Source: Microbacterium suwonense
GTDB taxonomy: Bacteria > Actinomycetota > Actinomycetes > Actinomycetales > Microbacteriaceae
Length of the DNA: 64,000 nt
Reading direction: 5' to 3'
Assembly: GCF_030296555.1 (NCBI RefSeq)
Contig: NZ_AP027728.1
Location: forward strand, 558,001-622,000
The notes beneath the pieces were generated by a model. That model was not told where the DNA came from, did no database searches, and saw nothing but the letters and a program-made list of their open reading frames with translations. The translations under genes were made by a program, and so were the position numbers. How positions within the stretch are numbered: position 1 is the first letter of the stretch; each line of letters opens with the position of its first letter. Shown here one piece after another: positions 1 through 8,293 of this stretch.

Positions 1-276
1 CTGGCCGAGGTGCTCGCCACCAGCGACGTGCCCGGCGGCGTGGTGAACATGCTCACCGGGTCACCGGCCGAGATCGCACCCTGGTTGGCCTCGCACGCCG
101 ACGTGAACGCCCTGGATCTGGCCGGTGCGGGTGACCTGGACTGGGTGGAGCTGGAGATCGCTGCAGCCGACACCCTCAAGCGGGTGCTGCGTCCCGGCGT
201 CGTCGAGCAGAGCCTGGACCGGATCACCGCGTTCACCGAGACGAAGACCGTGTGGCACACCAAGTCGATGGTGTGA
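1..276 (+). CDS. Aldehyde dehydrogenase family protein, C-terminal end (5' cut by window)
   Basis: The frame is open from base 1 and ends in TGA at 274-276, giving about 91 residues. The segment GGVVNMLTGS followed by a region with an ELEIAAADTLKRV stretch matches the late catalytic and bridging part of aldehyde dehydrogenases, where NVLTG-type motifs are typical. The nucleophilic Cys and cofactor-binding parts lie upstream of the window, so the substrate cannot be inferred. It is followed by a strong hairpin, so it probably ends its own transcription unit and is not co-transcribed with clpX. The family call is reasonably safe; the specific function is unknown. Confidence 0.7.
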   Translation: MAEVLATSDVPGGVVNMLTGSPAEIAPWLASHADVNALDLAGAGDLDWVELEIAAADTLKRVLRPGVVEQSLDRITAFTETKTVWHTKSMV

Positions 277-307
277 TGGCTGATCCGTCGTCGCCCCTGT
301 CTGGCTG

Positions 308-347
308 CGCCGCCCCTGCTCATCCACGTGAATGGGCAGGGGCGGCG
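308..347 (+). terminator. GC-rich hairpin after the aldehyde dehydrogenase gene
   Basis: A perfect 12-bp inverted repeat (CGCCGCCCCTGC at 308-319 and its complement at 336-347) encloses a 16-nt loop. It lies 31 bp after the aldehyde dehydrogenase stop. No T-run follows, which is usual for actinobacterial terminators. Confidence 0.6.
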
Positions 348-500
348 ACGACCAGTAGGGGCGGAGTGCCGGGTTCCCCGCAGCGGAGATCCGCGCCCCG
401 TGCTCGTGCGCGCCAATACGCCACGGTGTCGGTGCTGGCGGTTAGGCTCGAATGACGGCATCAGGAATCCGCCTGGCTGCCGGCTTCGAGGAGGACGCGC

Positions 501-1769
501 ATGGCACGCATCGGTGAGAGCGCCGACCTGTTCAAATGCTCTTTCTGCGGCAAGAGCCAGAAGCAGGTGCAGCAGCTGATCGCCGGCCCCGGCGTGTACA
601 TCTGCGACGAATGCGTCGAGCTGTGCAACGAGATCATCGAAGAGCGGATGGCCGAGGCCGGCGGCGGGCCGGTCGCAGACTTCGAGCTGCCCAAGCCGCG
701 CGAGATCTTCTCCTTTCTCGAGGAGTACGTCGTCGGGCAGGAACCCGCCAAGCGCTCGCTCGCCGTGGCCGTCTACAACCACTACAAGCGCGTGCGCGCC
801 CGCGGCACACTGCAGACCGCCGAGCAGCGCGCCGAAGAGGTCGAGGTCGCCAAGAGCAACATCCTCATGCTCGGGCCGACCGGCTGCGGCAAGACCTACC
901 TCGCCCAGACGCTCGCCAAGCGGCTGAACGTGCCCTTCGCCGTGGCCGATGCGACCGCGCTCACCGAAGCCGGCTATGTCGGCGAGGATGTCGAGAACAT
1001 CCTGCTCAAGCTGCTGCAGGCCGCCGACTACGACGTCAAGCGCGCCGAGACCGGCATCATCTACATCGACGAGATCGACAAGATCGCCCGCAAGGCCGAG
1101 AACCCCTCGATCACCCGCGACGTGTCGGGCGAGGGCGTGCAGCAGGCGCTGCTGAAGATCCTCGAGGGCACGGTGGCATCCGTGCCGCCGCAGGGCGGGC
1201 GCAAGCATCCGCACCAGGAGTTCCTGCAGATCGACACGACGAATGTGCTGTTCATCGTCGCCGGGGCCTTCGCCGGCCTGGAGGACATCATCTCGGCGCG
1301 GGTCGGCAAGCACGGGGTCGGCTTCGGGGCTCCGCTGCACGACAAGGGCAAAGACCTCGATCTGTTCGGCGAGGTGCTGCCCGAGGACCTGCACAAGTTC
1401 GGCCTGATCCCCGAGTTCATCGGCCGCCTTCCCGTCGTCACCTCGGTGTCGCCGCTGGATCAGGAGGCGCTGATCGAGATTCTCACCGGACCGCGCAACG
1501 CCCTGGTCAAGCAGTATCAGCGCATGTTCGAAATCGACGGCGTGCAGCTCGAGTTCGATGAGGACGCGCTGCGCTCCATCGCCGACCTGGCCGTGCTGCG
1601 CAAGACCGGCGCACGGGGACTGCGCGCCATCCTGGAGGACGTGCTCGGCCCGATCATGTTCGAGATCCCCTCGGCCGAAGACGTGACCAAAGTCGTCGTG
1701 ACCAAGGCATCCGTCGAGGACGGCGCCCCGCCCACGGTGGTGCTCGCCCGCAAGCGCAAGAGCGCCTGA
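501..1769 (+). CDS. clpX: ATP-dependent Clp protease ATP-binding subunit ClpX
   Basis: ClpX is the hexameric AAA+ unfoldase that recognises tagged proteins and feeds them to ClpP in the cytoplasm. The 422-residue length is normal. An N-terminal zinc-binding domain has Cys13, Cys16, Cys35 and Cys38. The Walker A motif GPTGCGKT is near residue 125, Walker B is [10 protein letters not shown], and a C-terminal small AAA domain contains a GARGLR sensor-2 arginine. The ATG at 501 sits behind AGGAGG-like bases at 489-494. No clpP is adjacent in the window, so they would be upstream or elsewhere. A 108-bp gap separates it from the convergent peptidase gene. The identification is very secure. Confidence 0.97.
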   Translation: MARIGESADLFKCSFCGKSQKQVQQLIAGPGVYICDECVELCNEIIEERMAEAGGGPVADFELPKPREIFSFLEEYVVGQEPAKRSLAVAVYNHYKRVRARGTLQTAEQRAEEVEVAKSNILMLGPTGCGKTYLAQTLAKRLNVPFAVADATALTEAGYVGEDVENILLKLLQAADYDVKRAETGIIYIDEIDKIARKAENPSITRDVSGEGVQQALLKILEGTVASVPPQGGRKHPHQEFLQIDTTNVLFIVAGAFAGLEDIISARVGKHGVGFGAPLHDKGKDLDLFGEVLPEDLHKFGLIPEFIGRLPVVTSVSPLDQEALIEILTGPRNALVKQYQRMFEIDGVQLEFDEDALRSIADLAVLRKTGARGLRAILEDVLGPIMFEIPSAEDVTKVVVTKASVEDGAPPTVVLARKRKSA

Positions 1770-1877
1770 ACGGAGTGACACCGCTTCGGAAATCTGCACA
1801 GCTTCGGATGAATCTGACGGATTTCTCCGAGAACGTGCATTTCTCCGGTGATCTCCCGGGGAGTCTCCTGGTCGCCC

Positions 1878-3928
1878 TCAGCCATCGAGCCCGCGGCGCT
1901 TCAGCAGCGGGGCGAGTTCGGCATCCCGGCCGCGGAAGTCGCGATATGCCTCCAGCGGATCCTTCGATCCTCCGACGCCCAGCAGACGCTGTCGGAAACG
2001 GTCACCGTTGGCGCGGGTGAGGCCACCGTTCTCCCGGAACCATTCGACGGTGTCGGCGTCGAGCACCTCGCTCCAGATGTACGAGTAGTACCCGGCGCTG
2101 TACCCACCCGAGAACACGTGTGCGAAGTACGTCGACGAGTAGCGCGTGGGTACGACCGGGTTCAGCAGACCGATGTCGGCCAGAGCGGATGCCTCGAACG
2201 CGGCGACGTCGTCAATGTCCTCGCCTGCGCCGATGCCGTGCCAGGCCTGGTCCAGCCAGGCGGCCGCGAGGTACTCGCTGGTGGCATGCCCCTGGTCGAA
2301 CGATTCGGCGGCTCGCAGACGCTCTACGACCTCGGGGTTCAGTGGCTCACCGGTGTCGATGTGCCGGGCGTAGTTCTCCAGCACCTCGCTCCACAGGATC
2401 CACATCTCGTTGACCTGGCTGGGGAACTCCACGAAATCACGGAACACGTTGGTGCCCGAGAAATGCGGGTACGTCACCCGCGCGAAAAGGCCATGCAGTG
2501 CGTGCCCGAACTCATGGAACAGGGTCGTCACCTCATCGAGCGTGAGCAGCGTGGGCTGCCCGTCGCCGGGCTGCGACACGTTGAGGTTGTTGACGACGAC
2601 AGGCAGCGTGCCGCGCAGCGCGGACTGGCTGACGATCGGATTCATCCAGGCCCCGCCGCGCTTGGAGTCCCGTGTGTACAGATCCAGCACATACAGGCCC
2701 ACCTCGGATCCATCGGCGTCGTGCACCTCGAACACCCGGGCGCCGGGATGGTACGCCACCAGATCCTCGCGCTCGGTGAACTCCACCCCGTACAGCCGCT
2801 CGGCGGCGAAGAACACGCCGTCGCGCAGCACCCGCTCGGCCTCGAACCACGGACGCAACGCCGCCGTGTCGATGCCGTACCGCGCCTGCCGCACCTTCTC
2901 GGTGTAGAACGCCCAGTCGTGGGCCTGAAGGGCGAACGGCTCCGGCTCGGAGGAGTCGATGATCTCCTGCAGTGCCACACGTTCGCGTTCGGCGTTGCGT
3001 GCGGCGGGTGCGGCGAGATCGCGCAGCATCCGCTCCACGGCATCCGGGCTGCCCGCCGTTTCATCGGCGGTGACGTAGGCGGCGTGCGAGGGGTGGCCCA
3101 GCAGAGCCGCCCGCTCGGCGCGCAGCCGCACGATCTCGGTCAGCACGGCTCGGTTGTCGTTGTCGTTTCCGCGGGATGCCCGGGACAGCGACGCTGCCAG
3201 GATCCGCCGACGGCTCTCGCGCACGGTGAGCGAGGCGAGGTAGGGATGGCCGCTGAACAGCGGCAGGCCGACCAGGAACCGGCCTGCCTCACCCCGGTCT
3301 GCCGCAGCTCGAGCGGCGGCGCTCAGCTCGCCCTCGGTCAGACCATCCAGTTCGGCGGCATCGTCGAACAGCACAGCCAATTCGTTGGTGTCGTTCAGCA
3401 GGTTCTTCTCGAACGCTGTGCTCAGCGTCGACAGGCGTGTGTTGAGCGCGGTGAGCCGCACCTTGGCCTCGTCGTCAAGGGCGGCTCCGGCGTGGGTCAT
3501 CTCCCGAAAGTGACGTTCGACGAGGTACCGCTGCTCGTCATCCAGCCCCAGTTCGTCGAGCTGCGCATGCACCTGCGACACCCGCCAGTACAGCTGAGCA
3601 TCCAATCGGATGGCGTCCTCGTGGGCCGCCATGAGCGGAGAGAGCTCTTCCTCGATGGCCTGGATCTCGGGGGTCGCGTCCGCCGAGCTGACGGTGTAGA
3701 ACGTGTGCGCGACCCGATCGAGCAGTTCGCCGCTGCGCTCCAGCGCCACGAGGGTGTTCTCGAAGGTCGGCATCGAACGTACGACGGTGATCGCACGCAC
3801 CTCCGCCAGCTGCGTGGCGAAGGCCTGCCGGAACGCAGGCAGATAGTGTTCGGGCCGGATGGCGGCGAAGTCGGGCAGCCCGTACGGGAGTGGCGAGGGG
3901 AGAGCAGTGGGTTCGTGGCCTCGGTCAT
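1878..3928 (-). CDS. M3 family oligopeptidase (dipeptidyl carboxypeptidase-like), apparent frameshift near its start
   Basis: This is a cytoplasmic zinc oligopeptidase of the thimet or oligopeptidase A/Dcp type. The zinc motif HEFGHALHG is near residue 470, followed by the downstream FVEFPSQ helix of M3 enzymes. The long frame opens only at GTG 3800. However, the 40 codons upstream in that frame (reading LPYGLPDFAAIRPEHYLPAF) are clearly the family N-terminus and have no start. An ATG at 3926-3928, reading MTEATNPLLS, lies in another frame. Adding one C to the CCCC run at 3897-3900 joins both into 683 residues, the usual family length. I infer a sequencing error or a very recent mutation. It converges on clpX. 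Confidence 0.85.
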
Positions 3929-3971
3929 CCCTCGAGCCTAGGGGCCGATCGGGCGGCTGTCGGGCAGCCGT

Positions 3972-4088
3972 TCAGGCGTGCCAGTACCGGCGTCGGATCC
4001 GTATCCAGTCGTTGCCCGGCAGGTGGGGATACAGCAGCGACGCGGCCAGGCAGTACTTGCTGGGCCCCCGCCCGTTTGACGAAAAGGG
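3972..4088 (-). other. Open frame without a start codon; possible small gene with a broken 5' end
   Basis: The minus strand is open for 38 codons and ends reading LLYPHLPGNDWIRIRRRYWH, with codon use typical of this genome. There is no ATG, GTG or TTG in frame before the upstream TAA at 4089-4091. It follows the 72-residue gene and valS in the same direction. It may be the 3' part of a small gene whose start is hidden by a base error like the others in this window. I do not recognise the product. Confidence 0.3.
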
Positions 4089-4095
4089 TTACATA

Positions 4096-4314
4096 TCAGT
4101 CCTCGAACGGGCGGGCGAGAACCTCGCCGGATGCCGTGAGCAGCACCTCCCACCCGGCATCCAGCTCGGCCAGCGGCCGGCCTTCCAGCCAGGTGAGCGT
4201 CCAGTGCCCCGACAGGCCGCGTCCCTCGACCTCGGCGATCGCAGGACGCAGCGCCTCGGGCACGGAGGCCGGTGGCTGCGTTCCCGTCGCCCAGCGCGTT
4301 CCGAGCTGCATCAT
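4096..4314 (-). CDS. Small hypothetical protein translationally coupled to valS
   Basis: A 72-residue protein with no recognised domain, signal peptide or membrane segment. It contains two tryptophan-rich stretches (HWTLTWLEGRP and a DAGWEVLL segment) and an acidic end, compatible with a small soluble fold. Its ATG overlaps the valS stop as ATGA, so it is almost certainly translated with valS. Upstream in-frame coding is valS itself, which fixes the start at 4314, with a second ATG directly after it. Its function is unknown. Confidence 0.6.
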   Translation of the reverse strand: MMQLGTRWATGTQPPASVPEALRPAIAEVEGRGLSGHWTLTWLEGRPLAELDAGWEVLLTASGEVLARPFED

Positions 4315-6896
4315 GCCTCCGGTGCCAGTTCGATCGCGGTGACGGCGAGCTCATCGGCCTCCGCGAAGTTCAGCTCGGCGATGCGGCCGACCGCCCGCAG
4401 ATCGCCGGCCGCGGCGCGCAGCGCCTCGATCTGGGCTGCGGGTGCGGCGATCGTCGCTGTCGCCACCGGGGTCTTCTGCGAGGCCTTCGCCTCGGTCTTC
4501 GCCCGGCGGATGCCGATCAGCGCGGCACTGGCTGCGGTGAGCACCGCGGCGTCTCCCTCGATTCCGGCGGGCTCCGGCCATGACGAGGTGTGGATCGAGC
4601 CCTCTTCGAACCACGACCACGCCTCCTCGGTGGCGAACGACACGATCGGGGCGAGCAATCGCAGCAGGGTCGACAGCGCCAGCCGCAGGGCGAGCGCCGC
4701 GGATGGCTGCCCGACGTCGGTCTGGTCGTAGGCGCGCTCCTTGACGAGTTCGAGGTAGTCGTCGCAGAACGTCCAGAAGAACGCCTCCGTCACCTCCAGC
4801 GCCTTGGCCTGGTCGTAGCCCTCGTACGCCGCGGTGGCCTCGCGCACGACCTGGTCGAGCGTGGTCAGCATCGAGGCGTCCAGGGCGTGCGTGATCTGCG
4901 CGCCCTCGGGCACGGGGAACGACAGCACGAACTTCGCGGCGTTCAGGACCTTGATCGCCAGGCGGCGCCCGATCTTCACCTGGGTGGGGTTCTGCGGGTC
5001 GAACGCGGCGTCCATGCCCAGGCGGCTGGAGGCCGACCAGTAGCGCACCGCATCCGATCCGTGCTTGTCGAGGATGTCGGCGGGGGTGACCACGTTGCCC
5101 TTGGACTTGGACATCTTCTTGCGGTCGGGGTCGACGATGAAGCCGGAGATCGCGGCGTTGCTCCAGGGGGCGCGCTGATCCTCCAGAGTGGAGCGCAGCA
5201 TGGTCGAGAACAGCCAGGTGCGGATGATGTCCTGGCCCTGCGGGCGCAGATCGAACGGCGCCACCAGGTTCCACAGCTCTTCGTCGCGCTGCCAGCCCCC
5301 GGCCAGCTGCGGGGTGAGCGATGAGGTCGCCCAGGTGTCGAAGATGTCCTGCTCGGCGACGAAACCGCCGGGCACGCCGCGCTGATCCTCGGTGTAGCCG
5401 GCCGGCACGTCACTGGTCGGATCGATGGGAAGCTGGTCGTGTGCGGGGGTGAGCACGCGGTCGTAGTCGCGCTCGCCGTTCTCGTCGAGGGCGTACCAGA
5501 TCGGGATCGGCACGCCGAAGAAGCGCTGACGCGAGACCAGCCAGTCGCCGGTGAGGCCGCCCACCCAGTTCTCGTAGCGCACCCGCATGAAGTCGGGATG
5601 CCAGGCCATCTTCTTCCCGTTCTCGAGCAGCTGGTCCCGCAGCTGCTCGTCGCGGGCGCCGTTGCGGATGTACCACTGCCGAGTGGAGACGATCTCCAGC
5701 GGGCGGTCGCCCTTCTCGAAGAATTTCACCGCGTGGCTGAAGGGCTTGCCCACCTCGATGAGGTCGCCGGACTCGCCCAGCAGCTCCACGATCGCCTTGC
5801 GCGCGCTGAACACGGTCTTGCCGGCCAGCTGCGCGTAGGCGGCCCTCCCGGCATCCGTCACGATCGCCTCGGGGGCCTCTGCGAGCACACGGCCGTCCTT
5901 GCCGAGGATCGTGCGGTTGGGTAGATCCAGCTCACGCCACCAGACGATGTCGGTCACATCGCCGAAGGTGCAGATCATCGCGATGCCGGAGCCCTTGTCG
6001 GGCTGTGCGAGGTGGTGCGCGAGCACGGGCACCTCGACGTCGAAGATCGGGGTGCGCACCGTGGAGCCGAAGTATGGCTGGTAGCGCTCGTCGTCGGGGT
6101 GCGCGACCAGGGCCACGCACGCGGCGAGCAGCTCGGGACGGGTGGTTTCGATCTGGATGTCACCCGAGCCGTCGCTGCGGTGGAACGCGAGCCGGTGGTA
6201 CGCGGCCTGCTGCTCGCGATCCTCCAGCTCGGCCTGCGCGATCGCGGAACGGAAGTCGATGTCCCACAGCGTCGGTGCCAGCGACTGGTAGGCCTCGCCT
6301 CGCTCCAGCCCGCGCAGGAAGGCGAGCTGGCTCTGCCGGATCGTGTCGTCGGAGATGGTGCGGTAGGTCTGCGTCCAGTCCACGCTCAGGCCCAGCTGGC
6401 GGAACAGCGCCTCGAACTGCTTCTCGTCCTCGATGGTCAGCTTCTCGCACAGCTCGATGAAGTTGCGCCGGCTGATCGGCAGCTGATCGGCGGCACGGGA
6501 CGACTTGTTGTCGCCGCCCTCGAACGGCGGCGTGAAGTCGGGGTCGTAGGGGAGCGAGGGGTCGCAGCGCACACCGTAGTAGTTCTGCACCCGACGCTCG
6601 GTGGGCAGACCGTTGTCGTCCCAGCCCATCGGGTAGAACACGTGCTTGCCGCGCATGCGCTCGAAGCGGGCTTTGATGTCGGTGTGCGTGTACGAGAACA
6701 CGTGGCCGATGTGCAGGCTGCCGGAGGCCGTCGGCGGGGGCGTGTCGATCGAGTAGACACTCCCACGACCGGATGCCGCGGCGCCGGCGCGATCGAACAG
6801 GAAGGTGCCCTGCTCGCTCCAGCGCTCACCCCACTTCGCCTCGAGACCTTCGAGCACGGGCTTGTCGGGGATCTGGTTCGGGTCGGACGCAGCCAT
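4311..6896 (-). CDS. valS: Valyl-tRNA synthetase
   Basis: Class I synthetase charging tRNA-Val. The HIGH motif is present in SLHIGH near residue 60 and the KMSKS motif near residue 595 ([11 protein letters not shown]). The insertion (editing) region, the anticodon-binding domain and a short C-terminal tail are in order, over about 861 residues. I chose ATG 6896 (MAASDPNQ) over the longer frame starting at 6926 because AAGGAGA stands just before it at ideal spacing. It is the first gene of a minus-strand unit with the small gene at 4096-4314. No T-box is visible upstream, unlike ileS. The frame is intact. Confidence 0.96.
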   Translation of the reverse strand: MAASDPNQIPDKPVLEGLEAKWGERWSEQGTFLFDRAGAAASGRGSVYSIDTPPPTASGSLHIGHVFSYTHTDIKARFERMRGKHVFYPMGWDDNGLPTERRVQNYYGVRCDPSLPYDPDFTPPFEGGDNKSSRAADQLPISRRNFIELCEKLTIEDEKQFEALFRQLGLSVDWTQTYRTISDDTIRQSQLAFLRGLERGEAYQSLAPTLWDIDFRSAIAQAELEDREQQAAYHRLAFHRSDGSGDIQIETTRPELLAACVALVAHPDDERYQPYFGSTVRTPIFDVEVPVLAHHLAQPDKGSGIAMICTFGDVTDIVWWRELDLPNRTILGKDGRVLAEAPEAIVTDAGRAAYAQLAGKTVFSARKAIVELLGESGDLIEVGKPFSHAVKFFEKGDRPLEIVSTRQWYIRNGARDEQLRDQLLENGKKMAWHPDFMRVRYENWVGGLTGDWLVSRQRFFGVPIPIWYALDENGERDYDRVLTPAHDQLPIDPTSDVPAGYTEDQRGVPGGFVAEQDIFDTWATSSLTPQLAGGWQRDEELWNLVAPFDLRPQGQDIIRTWLFSTMLRSTLEDQRAPWSNAAISGFIVDPDRKKMSKSKGNVVTPADILDKHGSDAVRYWSASSRLGMDAAFDPQNPTQVKIGRRLAIKVLNAAKFVLSFPVPEGAQITHALDASMLTTLDQVVREATAAYEGYDQAKALEVTEAFFWTFCDDYLELVKERAYDQTDVGQPSAALALRLALSTLLRLLAPIVSFATEEAWSWFEEGSIHTSSWPEPAGIEGDAAVLTAASAALIGIRRAKTEAKASQKTPVATATIAAPAAQIEALRAAAGDLRAVGRIAELNFAEADELAVTAIELAPEA

Positions 6897-6963
6897 GAAG
6901 GTCTCCTTGAGCGATGTGTGCGGCACTGTGTGAGCGTGCCTGAGTGTGGGGTGTGCAGCGAGT

Positions 6964-7077
6964 CTACCGGGCTTCGAAGAATGCCGGGGTGAGCAGGTCG
7001 GCCTGGCGGTAGGTCAGGGCGGCGCCAGGCGCGTCGGGCGCGGAGACCAGGGCTGGGCGGAGGTCGCATCGCGCCAT
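6964..7077 (-). other. Short open frame of uncertain status in the valS upstream region
   Basis: An ATG-initiated 37-codon frame ending with [17 protein letters not shown]. The residue pattern looks like real protein sequence, perhaps the tail of a lost gene, but there is no ribosome-binding site and no family match that I recognise. It would lie within the valS leader region. Confidence 0.2.
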
Positions 7078-7100
7078 GCGATCGACTCCAAGTGCGGGCG

Positions 7101-7136
7101 TTGACACTTTACGAGTGCTCGCAGAACGGCTATATT
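7101..7136 (+). promoter_or_regulatory. Likely promoter of the RHH-VOC gene pair, giving a leaderless mRNA
   Basis: The -10 box is TATATT at 7131-7136. TTGACA lies at 7101-7106 (24 bp spacer) and TTTACG at 7108-7113 (17 bp spacer), so the second is the better-spaced -35. Initiation about seven bases after the -10 would fall at the ATG at 7143, and no Shine-Dalgarno is present. Confidence 0.5.
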
Positions 7137-7142
7137 GCTAGC

Positions 7143-7295
7143 ATGCAATCAAGTGAGCCGAGGGTGCAGTTCAACGTCTACCTGCCACCGGACGTCATCC
7201 GGTCGGTCAAGCACCGCGCGATCGACGAGGAGTCCAGCCTGTCGGCGCTCGTCGAGCGCGCGCTGCGGCGGTACCTGGAGGAAACGGAATCATGA
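7143..7295 (+). CDS. Ribbon-helix-helix (CopG/Arc-type) small DNA-binding protein
   Basis: A 50-residue protein. An N-terminal beta strand ([20 protein letters not shown]) is followed by two helices ending in [15 protein letters not shown], the classic ribbon-helix-helix layout of dimeric repressors and antitoxins. The ATG at 7143 is preferred to a longer frame from 7092 because the promoter -10 ends at 7136, which implies a leaderless transcript. It overlaps the next gene by four bases. Such proteins often repress their own promoter. A toxin partner is not evident, since the neighbour is a VOC protein and not a PIN or RelE protein. Confidence 0.7.
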   Translation: MQSSEPRVQFNVYLPPDVIRSVKHRAIDEESSLSALVERALRRYLEETES

Positions 7296-7975
7296 CCACG
7301 GTGCAGCAGATCGTCTATGCTCGGCATCCCGAGCGCTGGCATGCGCTCGCCGTAGCCCTGGGACTCGTCTCACCCCACCCGCCGGAGCCAGGCTGGGCGG
7401 AGTTCGACGGCGGTGGCATCCTTGCGATCCATCGGGAGAACGATGACCACAGTGACGGTACGGTCGACCTGCATCTGCTTGTCGACGATCTGGATGCCGC
7501 GGAGGCGGCGCTCGACGACCGGGATGTCACCCGCACCGTGATGGAGGGCGTTGGAGAGATGCTTCTCGTGCGAGCAGCGTCCGGCATCGAGATCAGTGTC
7601 TCCGAGGGGACTCGCACTACTTCCGGGCAGGTGGCGGTGCAGCCGATCTGGTTCCAAGAGGACGTGGTGGAGGCCCGCAGCATTCTCGAGGCGGTGGGTT
7701 TGCGCGCCGACATCGTGGCCGACCGCGGCGGGTGGGTGGAACTGCGCGGAGGAGGCGGCGGATCGGTAGGGGTGCATGGGGCATCCGAGCCCTCGATCGG
7801 GCTGGGGTTCCTCGCACACGGTGATCTCGACGCTCTCGCAATGCAGCTCACGGATGCTGGCTTCGAGGCATCCGTCGTGGATGAGGCGTACGCACGCACG
7901 GTCCGCGTCGCCGACCCCGAGGTGTGGATAAACGGCATCCAGGCTGACCTGTACGGCTACCATCGCGAGGCGTGA
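7292..7975 (+). CDS. VOC (glyoxalase/bleomycin resistance-like) superfamily protein, two-module
   Basis: A 227-residue soluble protein. Two tandem half-units of the betaalphabetabetabeta type can be seen: residues about 1-105, with the [16 protein letters not shown] segment, and about 110-220, with [20 protein letters not shown] and [21 protein letters not shown]. Such segments are characteristic of vicinal-oxygen-chelate proteins. Metal-binding His/Glu positions are not obvious in both halves, so it may be a binding protein rather than an enzyme. It is coupled to the RHH gene by an ATGA overlap, so the two are made together. The ligand is unknown. Confidence 0.7.
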   Translation: MTTVQQIVYARHPERWHALAVALGLVSPHPPEPGWAEFDGGGILAIHRENDDHSDGTVDLHLLVDDLDAAEAALDDRDVTRTVMEGVGEMLLVRAASGIEISVSEGTRTTSGQVAVQPIWFQEDVVEARSILEAVGLRADIVADRGGWVELRGGGGGSVGVHGASEPSIGLGFLAHGDLDALAMQLTDAGFEASVVDEAYARTVRVADPEVWINGIQADLYGYHREA

Positions 7976-8092
7976 CCGGCCGCGGATGGAAAGGGCTGGT
8001 TCACCTGCTCGGGAACCCGCGGTTTCCATCTCTCGGGTGAACGGGCGCCGCCCGAAGGCAGCGCGCGGCAGGGTCGCGGACTGACGTAGAAT

Positions 8093-8270
8093 GGCCGGAC
8101 AAGCACTGATCCGGCCATCACCGGGGAGCTCTCGGAAGAACGCAGGCGACTGCAAGTAGAACCGAGCGGGGCAGGCCCGTCATCGCCGCAGTGAGAGTGG
8201 CTTCGCGAGAAGCACGCAGGGTGGTACCACGGTCCGCGCGAGAGCACGGGTCGTCCCGGCAAGCAGCATC
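8093..8270 (+). promoter_or_regulatory. T-box riboswitch controlling ileS
   Basis: The conserved T-box core AGGGTGGTACCACGG lies at 8218-8232, inside a region that can pair with the downstream ACGGGTCGTCCC segment. Upstream, the short stem I region around 8108-8130 carries an isoleucine ATC codon at 8117-8119 as the likely specifier, followed by GGAAGAACGCAGGCGACTGC and GTAGAACCG-type elements. This is the ultrashort actinobacterial form. Known relatives bind uncharged tRNA-Ile and expose the ileS ribosome-binding region rather than relieve a terminator. Here the element ends about 25 bases before the ileS start, which fits translational control. Confidence 0.9.
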
Positions 8271-8293
8271 CACCCACGACACTGCGAGCACAC

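Noticed and set aside
1770..1877. Terminator between clpX and the peptidase gene
   Set aside because: Repeated GCTTCGGA/AATCTG and GATTTCTCCG pieces can pair only weakly; no convincing stem.
1848..3941. Plus-strand open frame of 697 codons over the M3 peptidase
   Set aside because: It is antisense to a well-identified peptidase; composition is typical of high-GC shadow frames and no domain is visible.
7143..7975. Classical type II toxin-antitoxin pair
   Set aside because: The first gene is antitoxin-like, but the second is a long VOC-type protein without RelE, PIN or other toxin motifs.
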